The position numbers and the translations under genes are program-made. Of a stretch of DNA of 64,000 nt, positions 31,391 to 45,689 are shown in pieces. Numbering within the stretch: the first letter of the stretch is position 1; the number at the start of each line of letters is the position of its first letter. Location: positions 248,001 to 312,000 of the forward strand of contig JAGYVD010000008.1 of NCBI GenBank assembly GCA_021209875.1, written 5' to 3'. Origin of the DNA: Rosellinia necatrix (Eukaryota > Ascomycota > Sordariomycetes > Xylariales > Xylariaceae). Below the pieces are notes generated by a model. That model was given only the letters and a program-made list of their open reading frames with translations, searched no databases and had not been told where the DNA came from.

Positions 31391-34300
31391 GCTGCTTAAT
31401 CTTTAAGCTTAGGCTTAAAGTTGTTAGCATGTTTTCTGCTGTTTAAATATATATACAGCTTTATTTACAGCTAACTTTTTGTTCTGCTGTTTTATTTGCT
31501 TTTTTTATATATATATATATTTATACCTATGTAATAGTTTTTTTTATATACGATATAAATGCTGATTTTTAAAAGCTGCAGCATTAATAATAATAATAAC
31601 AATAATAATAATATTTGCTGCTGCTTCTGCTGCTGCTGCTGCTGTTTCTGCGCCGCTTGCCTGCTTTTGTTTTTGTTTTATTTTTTTTTAATAAAAAATA
31701 TTTTATAGTTTATAAACTTTGTTTATATAAAAAAAAACGGCTAAATAAAAGTTTACTGTTTTTTTATAAAAATTTAAGCTTATTAAACTTTAATATAGTT
31801 TTTATATATTAATATATATAATTTTTTTAAACAAATAATTATTTATATGTTTTTTTTTTTTATTAATAAGTTTTTATATGTAATAAAATATTAAAAATGC
31901 TGTTGCTGCCGTTTTTTTTTATAATATTTTATTTTAAATAGCAGGTTTAAACGTTTTTATAAACGTTTAAGCTAAGTTTATTTACTGCAAAAACTATTTT
32001 TAAACGTTTTTAATTTCCAGCTAAAAAATTTAATATTTAAAAACATATATAAATAAATTATACAATAGCTGCTATTATAATTAAAAAGTTTTATTTAGTT
32101 TATATTATTAAGTTTTTAGTTTTTAAAAAACATTTATATTTTTATATTTAACGCGTATATAAAACATAATATTTTAATTATAGCTAAAAAAACAAAATTA
32201 AATAATTTTATTTTTTGTTTTTTTTTATATTTTGTTTTTTTATATATAAATAACGTAAAAATAAAAATATAATCTATATAAACATAAAAATAAAAATATA
32301 GCTTATATATAGTTTTTTTTATATGTAAAAAAATTTAATTATTATATATAAATAAAAAATATAAACCTTAAAGTTTATTATATTAGTCTATTTATAAACT
32401 GTAAACTTTTAAGCTTTACTAGCTTTAGTTAAAAATTAAACTTAAAACATATTCTAACTAATTATTATATATATTATTATTATATTATTAAAGCTTGTTT
32501 TTTAAAAAATCAAGCTTTTAGTAATAATTATATATTTTTTTTATATGAATAAAATAAAGTTTAAGCTGTTATTATATAAAAAAAAACTAAAAAACATTTA
32601 AAAAAAAAAAATATTAAAAAAATAACAAAGTCCAGGGTTTATAATATTTTTTTATAAATTTTAAACTTTGCAAACTTTAGCTAGAAATTAAACCTAGGTT
32701 ATATAATAATTAAATATAATATATGTTGTTATTATACTACTAAGGCCTATTTTTTTAAAAGTTAAGTTTTTAGTTATATTTATATTTTTGTTATATAATA
32801 AAATAAAGTTTATATTATTATTATATAAAAAATAGCGTTTATTATTAAATAAATTTTGCTTTTTATTATATTTGCTTTTTAGTTTATTTTATATATGTTT
32901 TAACTTATATAATTAATTTATTTATAAATCTTAGGTTTTTAAAACTTAGTTTAGCTTTTATTTAATAAATACATTTATTAAGTTGTTAATACTATTAATC
33001 TATTATATTTTTAAAATTTTCTTTTTTTATATAATTCTTAAAACAATATAATATTTATTATTAAACGCTTTTTTTATATTATATTTAGCTTAATTAAATA
33101 GTTATAAACTAATTTTGAATTTAAACATAAAATTGCTAAAACTAAAAAAACGTTTAAAATAGCTAAAATTTTTTATATTATCGTACGTAAAACTATTATA
33201 TTATTAAATTTATTAATTATGCTGTACAACTTATTTAATAAAATATTCCCAGCAATTTTTTATCTTTGCTAAAGTTTTAAGATATAATATTTTTAGTGAT
33301 TTTAAAACTTAACTTTTTTTATATAATATTTTATTATTAATATAATAAAAATTTAAACTAAAACTTATGTTAATATTATTTATAAAAATCTGTTAATAAA
33401 AATAAATCGTTTTATATATATTAAGTTTAATTATATAAAAGTTAAACTTTATTTAAAATTATTTATTTATTATTAAATTTTTAGTTTAAGTTTTTAATAT
33501 CGTTTAAAACTAAATTAGTTATTTAAGCAGCTATTAATAAGTTATATAAAACTTTTAATTAATATATACTGCTAATATAAGCTTTTTTAGCCTGTTATAA
33601 AATATAGTTTTAAACAGTTTTTATTGTACTAAAATTAATTTAAACTAATAGTTTAGTTTATTTTTTTTATATTGAAATAATGTTTTTTTTTACATAAGAA
33701 TATAATTTAGCTGCTATTAAATTTAATTAAATGTTTTAATTAAAGTATTTTTTTTAGCTTTATATAAAGCTGAGCTTGCTTTAGCTTATTTTTTTTTTTT
33801 TTAAAATGTTTAATATAGTAAAGCTAAATATATTGTTTATTTATAAGCTAGTAATATTAAAGTTTTTAGTTATTTTATTATATATAATAAATATAAGTTA
33901 TATATAAATATAAACATGTTTAATTATTTTTAATAATATTAATTATAAGTTTTAAACTAATATAGTTTTAATTTTGCTAGTTTATATAATAATTATGTAA
34001 TTTTTAAAATTATTTTTTTAAAATATTTTAGCTTAAGTTTATTAAATAGTTATATAAAAAATTTTTTTGCTAGCTTATTTTTTCATTATATATACGCTTA
34101 TATAATGTTTTAAAATTTGCTTAAAATATTATTATCGCAGATTAGTAAAACTTTAAGTATTAGCAGCAGTTTTTAGCTTATTTATTAAACAGTTAAAAAT
34201 TATATAAATATCGTTTTTTTTTTAACGTTATTATATTTTTATATAACAAGTTTTAATTTTTTATATATTTAGCTTGTTTTTTTATTTATTTTTTATATAA

Positions 34301-36767
34301 GTTTAAACTTAAAGATTTAAGCTTTACTATATTTAGATTTATTATATTTAATAAACTGAAATATTTTTTATATAACAAAGTTATTAATTTTAGTTACGTT
34401 TAATTTTTTAAATAATATTTCTAGTGTAATTGTTATTCTGTTTTTATAAAGCTTTACTAATAAAACATACGCCAGCTGTTTTTTTGCTATTATAAAAATA
34501 TTGCCTAGCTTTTATATAAATATAGCTTAGATATTAGCATTTATAATAGCGTTTTTTTTTTTAGTCCGCTATATTTTTATATAATAAATAATTAAACCGT
34601 TTAAAATATCTTGTCTTTATTAGTTTATTATTTATTTGTTATATAATAATATAGTTTAATTTAAATATATTAAAATTATATCGGGCTATTAATTAAATTA
34701 ACAACTATATTAAATCTTTTAATTAATTAAATTTTATATCGCTTTTACTACTTTTTTTTTTTGTTATATTAAAACTTTGCTTTTTAAAAATAGTAAAAAT
34801 ATATCATATATAATTAAATTATTACGTTTATTAATCGCACGGTTAATTTTAACTTTGGCCCGTTTTTTACGTAATATTTTTATACCTTTTTTTATTCCTT
34901 TTTTGTTTTATACAATATTTAATAAAAGGGGTAAATTTTAGTTAATTTTAAGATATGCTTTAAATATTAGCAAAATAAGTATTAGTCTGTTTAGACCTGC
35001 AGTATTATTTAAAGCTTTAATTATTATTTATAAAATTAATTTTTGTTTTATATAGTGTTTAAGTTCCGTTTTTAATATATTATATATATAGCGAAATAGT
35101 TTATATGCTTGCTTAATTTTGTTTATTATTTAATAACTTTTAATAAAGATTATATAACATTATATACTAATTATTTTAGCTTAGTTTTAGAATTGTTTTA
35201 TTAAAAAATTTATATTAAAGTTATATATAATATAATCGGCAAGTTTTTAATATATATTAATTTAATATTTATATAATGTTTTTTAAACGTTATATATAAA
35301 CATAGATTTAAAAAATATTACGGCTTAAAATAATATTATAGCATTAATAATATAAAGTATTTATTTATTATCTATTTATATAGTATTAATTATAACTTTA
35401 TAGTTAAAATTATAGTTGTTTTTTATTAAAATTTTAAAACGTTTTAATGTTTAATTAGATAACTAGCAGTAATAATAAAACTTTTAAATTTTTTTTAAAA
35501 TTAAATAGGTTATATAGTTTTTTTATATAAAAGCGTTTAAAGCAGCAATATAAACGTTTTAGCTTTATTTTAATAAAATATATTTTAGCATTTTAAAACT
35601 TATATAAAGAAATAAATGTTTTTATTTATATATAATAAATATAATTTTTCTATTTTATTATATAATAAGGTTTTTTATATTATTAAAATCAACTTATAAA
35701 CATTTTATATTTTTTAAAAAAAAATAAAAACAGTGTTAAAAAGTTTAAAATACAATATACTGTTATATTAAAAGCGGTTTTTATTTTAACTATTTTAATT
35801 AATATAATAGTTTTTTGCTTTAAAATTATATAAAAGCGGTTTTTTTATTAATTTAGCTTATATATAAAAGTTTATATAAACTTATATTTTTAATCATATT
35901 TTATTTACTATTAAATAATTAAAAATATTTATATTTTATAGTTTATTTTAATATTTTACCTAATATTAATAGTTTAATATATATTAAATAAACAGAATGT
36001 TTATTTTTAATATTTAATATTTTTTTTGTTATATAATATATAAATATACTGTTTATTAAAAACTAAATTAACTATTTGTTTAATTTATTCTTAATTCTTT
36101 TTTTATTATTGTTTAAGTTTAATTTACAATATTTTTTACATTTTATAAAATATGCTAAAAAATCGTTCAGCAATAGAAAACTGTTAAAAATTATTTTGTA
36201 CAAGTTAAAATATAAGCTTTTTACCTGGGCTTTTTTTTAAAATATATAGTTTATTAATTAACAGCCTGTTTCTTTATATATAAAATATTTTTTATTTATA
36301 TAAGGGCTATAATTAAGCTGCTTTTTAAGTGGCAGAAAGTTTTATTATACGTTAGGCTAGCTTAAAGATTTACGTATATTTTTAAGTTAAAAAACTTTTA
36401 TACGATTACTTTAATTATACTTTTAGTTAATAAAATATTTTATTTTGTTTTTGTTTATAACTTGCAAATATATTTTTAAATCAGCAAAAAAGCTTTTATA
36501 TATAAGTTTTTAAAATATAAAAGCTGTTATTAATTTTAGTATGCTTTAGCATATTTATACAACAATTATATTTTATTAGATTTTATTTTAATTGCTTGTT
36601 TTTAAAGCTTATTATATTTTTATTAGTTTAATAATTAATGGATCTAAGATTTTATGTGTAGCTAAATATAAGTTGTTTTATTTTATTAATATAAAAATAA
36701 TATTAGTTTAATCAGTTTAATATTAGCTGTAGTTTATATTTATATTAAAATAAATATGAATTATATA

Positions 36768-36997
36768 AAGTTATGGATAACTGGTCCTTCACGCGGCGTG
36801 CGTGGCACGCGCAGGACATCCGTACACCTGTTGCCAACTGGTGCGCATAGACCAGACCCACCCCATATATCTGCACTTAGCCAGAATTTTAAAAGGCTAA
36901 TTCCTTCTACTTATTTTTTTTTTTTTATTTGTAGATTTTTTATATAATATATTATTTATTGCTAAAGCTTTAACTTTTTATTTATAACTAGTATAAC
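36768..36997 (+). repeat. family D left LTR, copy 1
   Basis: About 230 bp. The first 90 bases remain GC-rich with the palindrome GCGTGCGTGGCACGC, while the second half is AT-rich. A short frame of 63 codons here is only LTR sequence. Confidence 0.8.
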
Positions 36998-39900
36998 AAT
37001 TTATAGATTATTTAATTTATTTTTAAAGCATTAAAACTGTTTTTTTAAATATTTTTTATTAACTGATCTTGTAATAGTTTTTGCCGCAAAAGCTAAAAAT
37101 AGTTAAAAACAAACGAAAACTTTAGCACGTTAAAAAGCAATTTTATTTTATATAGTATTTAAATTTTTTAATTATTCTGTTAGTAAAACTTTTAATAACA
37201 TATATAAAACTAAATATATTTAATTTAGTTTTAAAAAACTTGTTATAATATAATCCGTTATAAAAACTAAAAATAAAACCGATGTTAGCGCTTAAAAACT
37301 ATTAATAAAACTAGTTTTAAAATTTTATTTATAAATTTAAAACTTTAAATTTAAAAAATATTATATAAAAATATAAGCGAGTTTTTTTAAAGCTGTTAGT
37401 TTATTAATATAATAGTTTATAAGCCTAGCTGTTAAAAACAAATAAACTGTTTTTTATAAGTTTTAATTTAATTAAACAATAAAAAACTAATTAATTTTAA
37501 AACATTTGTTAATTTATTTTAAATATTTTTTACTGCTGCTGCTTTATTTAATAAAATAAAACTCCGAATATATATGCTAATAATATTTTATTAAATAGCA
37601 ATAAACTATTATTTTTTTATATAATATACTGCAAAATAAATAAAAATTACTTTTAAAGAAGCTAAAAATTTAAAACATATATAATTTAATTAAATAAAAA
37701 TTAAAAAAACACGAAAAAACTTAAAAATTAAACTATAAAACTAAAAATAATATAAAACTATTTTATTAATATATAAAAAATTAGATTAAAACTTAACAAA
37801 AATTAAACAAGCTATATAAAGCTGCTTTTTATAAACCTTTTATATTTAAACTAAAAAGCTTTAATAACGCTGCTGTAAATTGCGTTATAACTAAACTTAA
37901 AACAATAACTAAAAAATAAAATCGTTTATAGGATTTTTATACAAATTAAATTAATTAGTAGTTAATTTAATTAATTAAATATAAAACATATTTTTTAAAA
38001 GTTTTAAAAGAAATCTTATAAATTTATTAAAATTTTAATAAATAAATTCTATAATAAAACTACGATAAATAAAATTAATTTTAAAATTTAATATTATAAT
38101 ATAATAAAAGGCTTAAAGGTTAACGTAGACTAGTTTATAAATAACTTTATAAAAATAAGCATTATTAAATCGTATTTTATTAAAAAGTTTTAAAAACTTA
38201 ATTTTTATTTATTAAATAAACATTTTAATATAATTATAAGATTTAAAAACTTAATATAATATTTATATAATATTTATAAAAATATAAATATATTAAAAAA
38301 CAAAAGCTAAATATAAAATATTAAATTTTAATAAATACTTTTTATTTAAATTTATTTAATTTAAAACAGATTTTATAAAACTTGTTTAAAAACACGTTTT
38401 AATAAAGCTAAATAAAAAAAATAAATAAATAATTATTTAAATTTTTAAATATAAAATAATATATAAAATACTGCATATAAATAGCTTATTATTTATTAAT
38501 TAATAATTAAAAGCGTATAAACGCTTATAAAACAAAAAACTTTTAAACACACGATTTATATTTAATATAATTATATTTTTATAACGTTTATTAAAAAGCA
38601 ACTATTTATTTTATTTATATTATTATTAACAAGTTAAAACAAACGCTTAAATTATTAACTAAAAAATAAAACAGCTGATTATAAAAATAAATATTTTATA
38701 ATAAACAAAAAAATATATTATTAAAAATTATTTTTAAAACTTTTTACTAAACATAGCATAACGCCTACATTAATATTATTATAAATAAATATAAACTAAC
38801 TTTTATTATAATTAAAATAAATAAACTTTTTTAAAACTAGTATTACTATTTATAAATAAAAAATATAATAAATAATTATTTGAATAATAAACTTTTATTA
38901 TATGTAATAACAAACTATTTTTAACAAATTATAATATATTTAAAAATATAAAAGCAGGTATATATATATATATAAACATATTTTTTATTAAAAAACTAAT
39001 AAAGCTATTTAACCTATTAATCGTAAATAAGTTTAAACAATAAATAGTTATTAAATATAACAGAAAATCTGGTCAAAAAATTAATACAGCATTATAACTA
39101 ACTTTAAAAATATATTATAGAACTTTTCAAAATGTTTTTATTAATATATTAAATATAAACCGCAAAGTTATAATTAAAAAAAAATAGTTTAAATAATATA
39201 ATATATTGCTAAATATAAAACAATATATTTTAGTTTTTTTTGCTAACTTATTAAAAAATTATAAATATAGTTATATATTAGCAATAAATAAAACAAAAAC
39301 CTGGTTAAAATAAAAGTATTAAAAAAACGCCGACCGACAGAACTATAACTTTAAACTTAATAAAAAAAAATTACTAAAAAAAATGCTGCGGCAAGCAAAA
39401 ATAACTAAAAAAAAAAAAAATAACCCGACTTAAAATTATTTTTATATTATAAAAAAAAAACCGATTTTAAAAAGTTTTATAAAAATTTAATACTAATAAA
39501 TTTTACCGCATAAAAAAAAACCTAATATTTAAATCGCTATTTTTAATACTACTGCGTTTATAATTTTAATAAAAAAACTAAAGCGATAATAAAATATAAA
39601 TTACTAGCATTTATTAAATTAATAAATTAATAAACAGAAAAAAAGAAATAAATAAAAATAAAAATAAAAACAAGCTAAAATAAAAAACATTAGAACTTAT
39701 ATTTTTAAAATATTATAACTTTTTAATATGTCTAGCAAAAAAAATCAGACCATTTGTTTTTTATTAACTTTATATAAATTATAAAATAAATTTTATAAAA
39801 ATAAATCAGCTAAAAACTTAAAATATAGTTTTTATATAAAATATCGCTTAATAAATTAAAAGCTATATAAAAATATCTAATTAATAACTTATAAAAAGTT

Positions 39901-42900
39901 TTATTAAACTTAACAACATGTTATACGCGTTATTAATACTATTTATAAAAAAAGCAGGTAAAAAACTCTGTTTTTATATAAACTATTAAAAATTAAATAA
40001 AATTATAAGAAAAAACCGGTATTTTTACTATTTATTAAAAAACTTTTTTATATTTTAAATATTAAAGTTTTTATAAAATTAATATAAAACAAGCTTTTAT
40101 TATATTTATATATATATAAATAATAAAAACTTATTTATTTTTATATAAAATATAAAACATACTGTTATAAAATATTATTATTTAAACTAATAAATAGTCT
40201 GTTTATATTTTAAAAATATATTAATAATATATTATTTAACTTTTAAATAATTTTTATAGTATATATATAAATTATATATTTATTTATTAGGACAATTTAA
40301 AAATATATAAAATATATATAAAAAGTCCTTTAAAAGCTGTATAATATTAGCTTATAACCCGATTTAAAAAATTAAAATTTTATATATAACAAACTAAATT
40401 TTTAAGTTATATTATTAATATTAAAAATATATAGGTCGACCTAGTAAAAATTAAAGCCGTAGTAAATTAAAACCTCCTATTATAATAAAAACATACAATT
40501 TTTTTAAAGTTTTATAATTTTTATTAAAAATTTATTAATTAATATAATTATATTATAATTTTTATAAATTGCTTAATATAAAAAAAAGCTTTTAATTAAA
40601 CAAACAACTATAACAAAGTTTTTATTAATTAAAAAATCTTTAATAACAGCTTTTTATTAAAACATTTTTTATATAAACTATTTATAAAAATTAAAATTAA
40701 CTTGTTTAATAAAGTTGCAGCAGAAGTATTATTATAACTATATAAAAATAAATAATATTTTATAGCTTATTTTTTAAAAATATTATATAATACTAAACTA
40801 AACTATAATATTTTTAATAAAAAAATACTAGCTGTAACTATAACGTTAAAAAAATAAAAGCTAAAATTAATAAACGGTTAAAAAAAACCTTTTGTTATAA
40901 TTACAAACTATTAAACATTAGAACATTTTAATATAAAATAATATTTAAACTTAAAATAAGCTAAATAAACCGAATTATTTTTTATCCCAGAAAAAAGAAC
41001 GTAGTAGCTAACGCCTTATTATATAAATAAAAAGACTTAATAATATAAAAAGCTAAAAAAAAAGCATAAAAATATTTAGGGATTTTTTAACCTATTACCG
41101 GCAAAATAAAACCGATATTTTTATTAATAAAAAAGTGTTAAGTTTTAATGTTAGCTTTAAAAAAAAAATTAAAAAATTAACTAGTTTTTAATTAGTTAAT
41201 AAAATACTAAAAAAAAACCAAAAAAACTTTAAAATAAAAATCTATCGATAAAAAGCTAAAAAAACAAAAAACAACAACTTTTAATAATTTAAAAACAGAT
41301 TAATAATAATATATAAAAAGCTAGTAGTTTTTGGTTACTTTTATTTAAAAACTAAGTTTATTTAAAAAATTTATAATCGTATGCTTACTGCTGATTTAAA
41401 CAAATATAAAACTAAAAAACTAATATTAGAAAAATATTAATAGCTTAAACTAGCCAATAGTAATAATATATATATAGCAAACTATATAAAATATTAACTA
41501 GCAAAAATATTTTATAACTAAACTTTAAAATTTTTAAAACTATTATTAATTTTTAATTATATATAGCAATATTTAATAAAATTTTTAAATAAAAGTTTAA
41601 AAATAAGCATAGATATAATAACGTGTTAATTATAATAAACCGTTTAAAAAAATAAAAACAATTTTTTATATAATATAAGCTATAATAACTTATATAATAA
41701 AAATATATTATAAAAGCTTATTTAAAATATTTAAAATATTTATAATTATAATATTAAATAAAAATTATAATTTGTTTTAGCTTTTATTAATAAATTATAT
41801 AAATTAATAAGTATAAAATATATATTAGCTTTTATAAAATATTATAAAACTATTAAATAAATAAAAATAATAAACAAATGCTTTAATTAATAATTAAAAT
41901 TTTATATTAGCTATTATTAAAACAATTAATTAAAATAAATATTAGCAATAAACTACGTTTAAATATGAAATATTTTATAAGTTTATAAAGCTATTACTAT
42001 ATAAAACAAAAATAAAACAGCTGTAGAAAAACTAAAAAAACTACTAGTTAAAAAAAAAACATTTAAAATAAAAACATAAAATAAAATATTAAAAATAGTT
42101 TATTTTATAAACTTTGCTAAAAAATATTTAAAATAAACTTAAACATAAATAATAAAACAAGCTAACTATAAATAATAAAACTTTAATTTTAATATAAAAA
42201 CTATATATTAATACTAAAAAAAATAATTAAAAAATAAACTGTCTGTTTAATAAATTAAACTCTTTTATAATATAATTAAAGTTTAAAATAATTAATAAAA
42301 ATAAAAACATATTTTTTTAAAATATTATTTAATTAAAATTAATAAATAAATATTATATAAACTAATTATAATAATATTTAAATAATTTCTTATTAAAATA
42401 AAAAGCTAAAAATTTAAACGAAAAACTAGTTGAACTATAAAAAAAAAAATTTATTATAAAAAATTTAAAGCTTTAAAAATATATTATAAAAAGCTATAAT
42501 ATTAAATTAATTAAAAAGTTAAAATATTAATAATAAATAATATTTAATAAAAATTTTCAAAATAATATAGAATTATTAAAAAATTTTATAATATAAATCT
42601 AAAAGTAGCAAAATTTCCGATAAAATTAAATAATTAGTTATAAGCCGTAAAAAAAGCAAATTTAATATAATATATAAAAATAATAATAAAGCCGTACAAA
42701 AAAAATAATAAAATAAAAATAAATATAAATATAAATATAAACTAAAATAAACATAAAAAAAATAATATAATATAAAAAACTTATATAATAACTTAATAAT
42801 ATAAAAGCTCAAAAAATATTATATAAATAAATATTTAAAGCGATTTTTTTTTTATTAAAAAATACTATATAAAAATTGCACGTTTAAAACCTAGATATGT

Positions 42901-42932
42901 TTTATAAACAAGCTATTTTTTTTAAAAAAAAG

Positions 42933-43163
42933 TAGTTACGGATAACTAGTCTTTTCTGCGGCATGCGTAGCACGCGCAGGACATCCGTACATTTGTTGCC
43001 AACTAGTGCGCACAGACCAGACCTACTTTATATACCTGCACTTAGCCAGAATTCTAATAGGCTAATTCCTTCTACTTACTCTTTCTTTTTTTATCTGTAG
43101 ATTTTTTGTATAATACATCACTTATTGCTAGAGCTTTGACTTCTTATTTATAACTGGTGCAAC
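42933..43163 (+). repeat. family D right LTR, copy 1
   Basis: About 231 bp, better preserved in its second half (TAGCCAGAATTCTAATAGGC, TATAACTGGTGCAAC) than the left LTR. Confidence 0.8.
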
Positions 43164-44601
43164 ATATAATAAATTTTATTTTAAATTTTATTTAGTTTAA
43201 TATTATATATATAAAAGTTTTTAGCCGGATTTTTTAATATAGTTAAAAATACAGCGTAATATAAATCTTTTATTATTTTAAGTTGTTAATACAAGCTAAT
43301 AAACAGCCGTGTTTTATTATATAATAAATTATACGGCTGGCTGGAATAATTTTTTTTTTTTTTACGTTTTTTAAAAAATAGTATATTTATTAAAATGTAT
43401 ATTTCTGTTTTATACGTTCCAAATAAAAAATAATTTAAAAAATATATTTGTTATTATTAAGTTAAATATTATATATATATATAGTAGTTGTCTAAAGGTT
43501 TATAAAAAGTAATATATAATAAAGTATTTATAAACTAATTAAAAGTTTAGTCTATGTTTTATAAATATTGTACGCCTGTTTATTATGTTAAAAATATATT
43601 TATATTTAATTATTAATTATATAAATAATTTAGTAGTTTTTTTTTCTAAGGTTTAAAAACGTACGTTAAATATTAGTTTTAATTATAACATATTAAATAA
43701 TATTTTAAGCTATAAAATGCTTATATTATTTATATTTATATAGAACTGTTAGTTTAAAATAAGCAAATTAAATGTTTATATAAATATTAATATAAATATA
43801 AACAAAAAACGTTTTAGTTTATTTAATATATATTGTTTTTATACGATTTATATAAGCTTACCTGGTTATATAAAGCTGTTATTGCTGCTAAATCGTATAT
43901 TTTTTTTACTTTATATATTAGGCAGTTTTTTACTATATTAGTTTATAAAATTAGTTTTATGTTTTATACGTTTATAGTTTAAAGTTTTTAACATATAACT
44001 TTTATAATACCTGGCCGGTTATATTTAAATATTTATATTCTAAAATAGAACGGGCTGTTTATATATTCAATATAATCAGAGTTATAATTATAATATTAAG
44101 CTTTTATTTTTAATATTATATATTAACAGTGTTTTATATAATATATTTATTAATTTTATAGTTTGTTATAATTTTATTATATTATTTATTATTATTATAT
44201 ATAACAAAAAGTTTTTTTTGTTGTGCAATTGTTTTAAAATTATCGTAAAAATATATGAAAAAATAAATAAACAAGTTTTAATAATAAATTAATAAACACG
44301 TTTTAAAAGTTTATTTATATGTTATTTAGTTTTTATATAATAAATAATTTTATATAATTATATATTATCGCTTTTTAAGATTTAATTTTTATATTATAAC
44401 TTTAAAATATAATAAAGCATATAAAAATATAAATATTTAAAATTAATTTTTTTAAGCTTTTGTTATATAAAAAATAACTTGTTCATATAAAACAAAACCT
44501 TTAAAGTATAATATAAAAACTTGTTTAAGTTTATTAAATTTTAGGCGCGCTTTGTTTTTATTTTTATTAATTTATTGTTATATCCTGTAACTATTAATTA
44601 A

Positions 44602-44916
44602 TATTAAATAAGCTTTATATATGCGATATATATATTATTTACATATAAAACAGAATACAACTTTTGATTATATAATATTTATTATATTTAATAATTTTAT
44701 TTAAATAACTATTGTATATAGTATTATTTTAAGTTGTTTATGCGAGAATTCTGTTAACGTATAACCTACTAAAATAATAGCGATAATATAGCCTGTCTTA
44801 TGTATAAAGCATACACGCTGTATATATATACGTAATATATACGCTATATGCTTATACGAAGCATATGCACGTACAACAGCTGTGAATAACTGTGACCAAT
44901 TGCCATAGTTCTAAAG
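44602..44916 (-). repeat. family C LTR (right)
   Basis: Reverse-complement match to C1: the stretch TGTGAATAACTGTGACCAAT and GCCATAGTTCTAA are unmutated at the right end, while the left half has lost nearly all C and G. Confidence 0.7.
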
Positions 44917-45119
44917 ATATTTATTAAAAAAAAATTATATAGGCTAAAAAAAAAAGCTTTTATTTATAAACTTAGTTATATTTTTTATTTTGTTTAGCTA
45001 GCTCTGTTTAAAAAATTTATTTAATTATATTTCGTTATATATTTTTAATTTCTTTTCAGTTTATAAATCAATTATATTTTTAATATTTATGATTTAATTT
45101 ATAAATAAAATAAATGTTT

Positions 45120-45680
45120 AAAATATCCATTGAAATATTTTTTAATTAGTTTTTAAGCTTAACTATATTTTAAATTTAATATTAAAAATAAATATATATT
45201 TATTATATTTTTAGTAGCAGCTTTATATTAAAAATAATTTATATTAAGCTTATATTTTTTAAAAGTATATATTATATCTATTTTATAATATATTTTATTA
45301 ATAATATAAATAATTAAATTTTATTAAAATTAACGCTTTATTATAGAATTTTATTTTAAAACTTTAATTTTTAAGCATATTAAGCTTAAAATAGCTTTAA
45401 ATTTATTTTATTTATTATTTAATAGCCACAGGCTATTTTTAAAAAAATTAAGTTTTTTTTAATTAATAAACAATATATATAATATAAAGTATTTTTTTAG
45501 CTAGCTTTTCAAGCTTAACTATATATTAAATTTAGCAGTAAAAAATAAACATATGTTTACTACATTTTTAACTACAGCTTCATATTAAAAGCAACCTGCA
45601 TTAAGCGTACGCTCCCCCCCAGAATACATGCTCTTTATACTGCGCGGTGAGCCCTGTTGGTGATGTAGAATTCAAGATTG
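45120..45680 (+). repeat. two tandem copies of repeat A
   Basis: The second copy (about 45340-45680) matches 31040-31390 through AGCATATTAAGCTTAAAATA and TACGCTCCCCCCCAGAATAC to CTGCGCGGTGAGCCCTG. The first (about 45120-45320) is a more strongly mutated partial copy of the same sequence. Confidence 0.6.
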
Positions 45681-45689
45681 ATGGGCACC

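Larger units (their letters stand above)
36768..43163 (+). mobile_element. Ty3/gypsy-type LTR retrotransposon family D, copy 1
   Basis: LTRs at 36768-36997 and 42933-43163 (TAGTTACGGATAAC ... GGTGCAAC) enclose a 5.9-kb interior. ATATA flanks both ends (36763-36767 and 43164-43168). A purine run (AAAAAAAAG) sits directly before the right LTR, as expected for a polypurine tract. At about 40981-41040 the + strand still reads YPRKKNVVANALLYK followed by a stop, a RIP-damaged version of the ADALSR motif at the end of Ty3/gypsy RNase H. All frames are broken. It is inserted inside the C element. Confidence 0.75.
30554..44916 (-). mobile_element. LTR retrotransposon family C, full length, with nested D element
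   Basis: LTRs of about 315 bp at 30554-30868 and 44602-44916 are in the same orientation, opposite to solo copies C1 and C2. ATATT lies outside both ends (30549-30553 and 44917-44921). Removing the nested D element (36768-43163 plus one duplication) leaves about 8.0 kb, a normal size for an autonomous LTR element. The interior is completely degraded to A/T. The terminal bases of the right LTR deviate (CTAAAG for CTAACA), so the duplication could be a chance match; the pairing of the LTRs is otherwise plausible. Confidence 0.6.

Noticed and set aside
36756..36947. 63-codon frame
   Set aside because: Lies in the left LTR of D copy 1.
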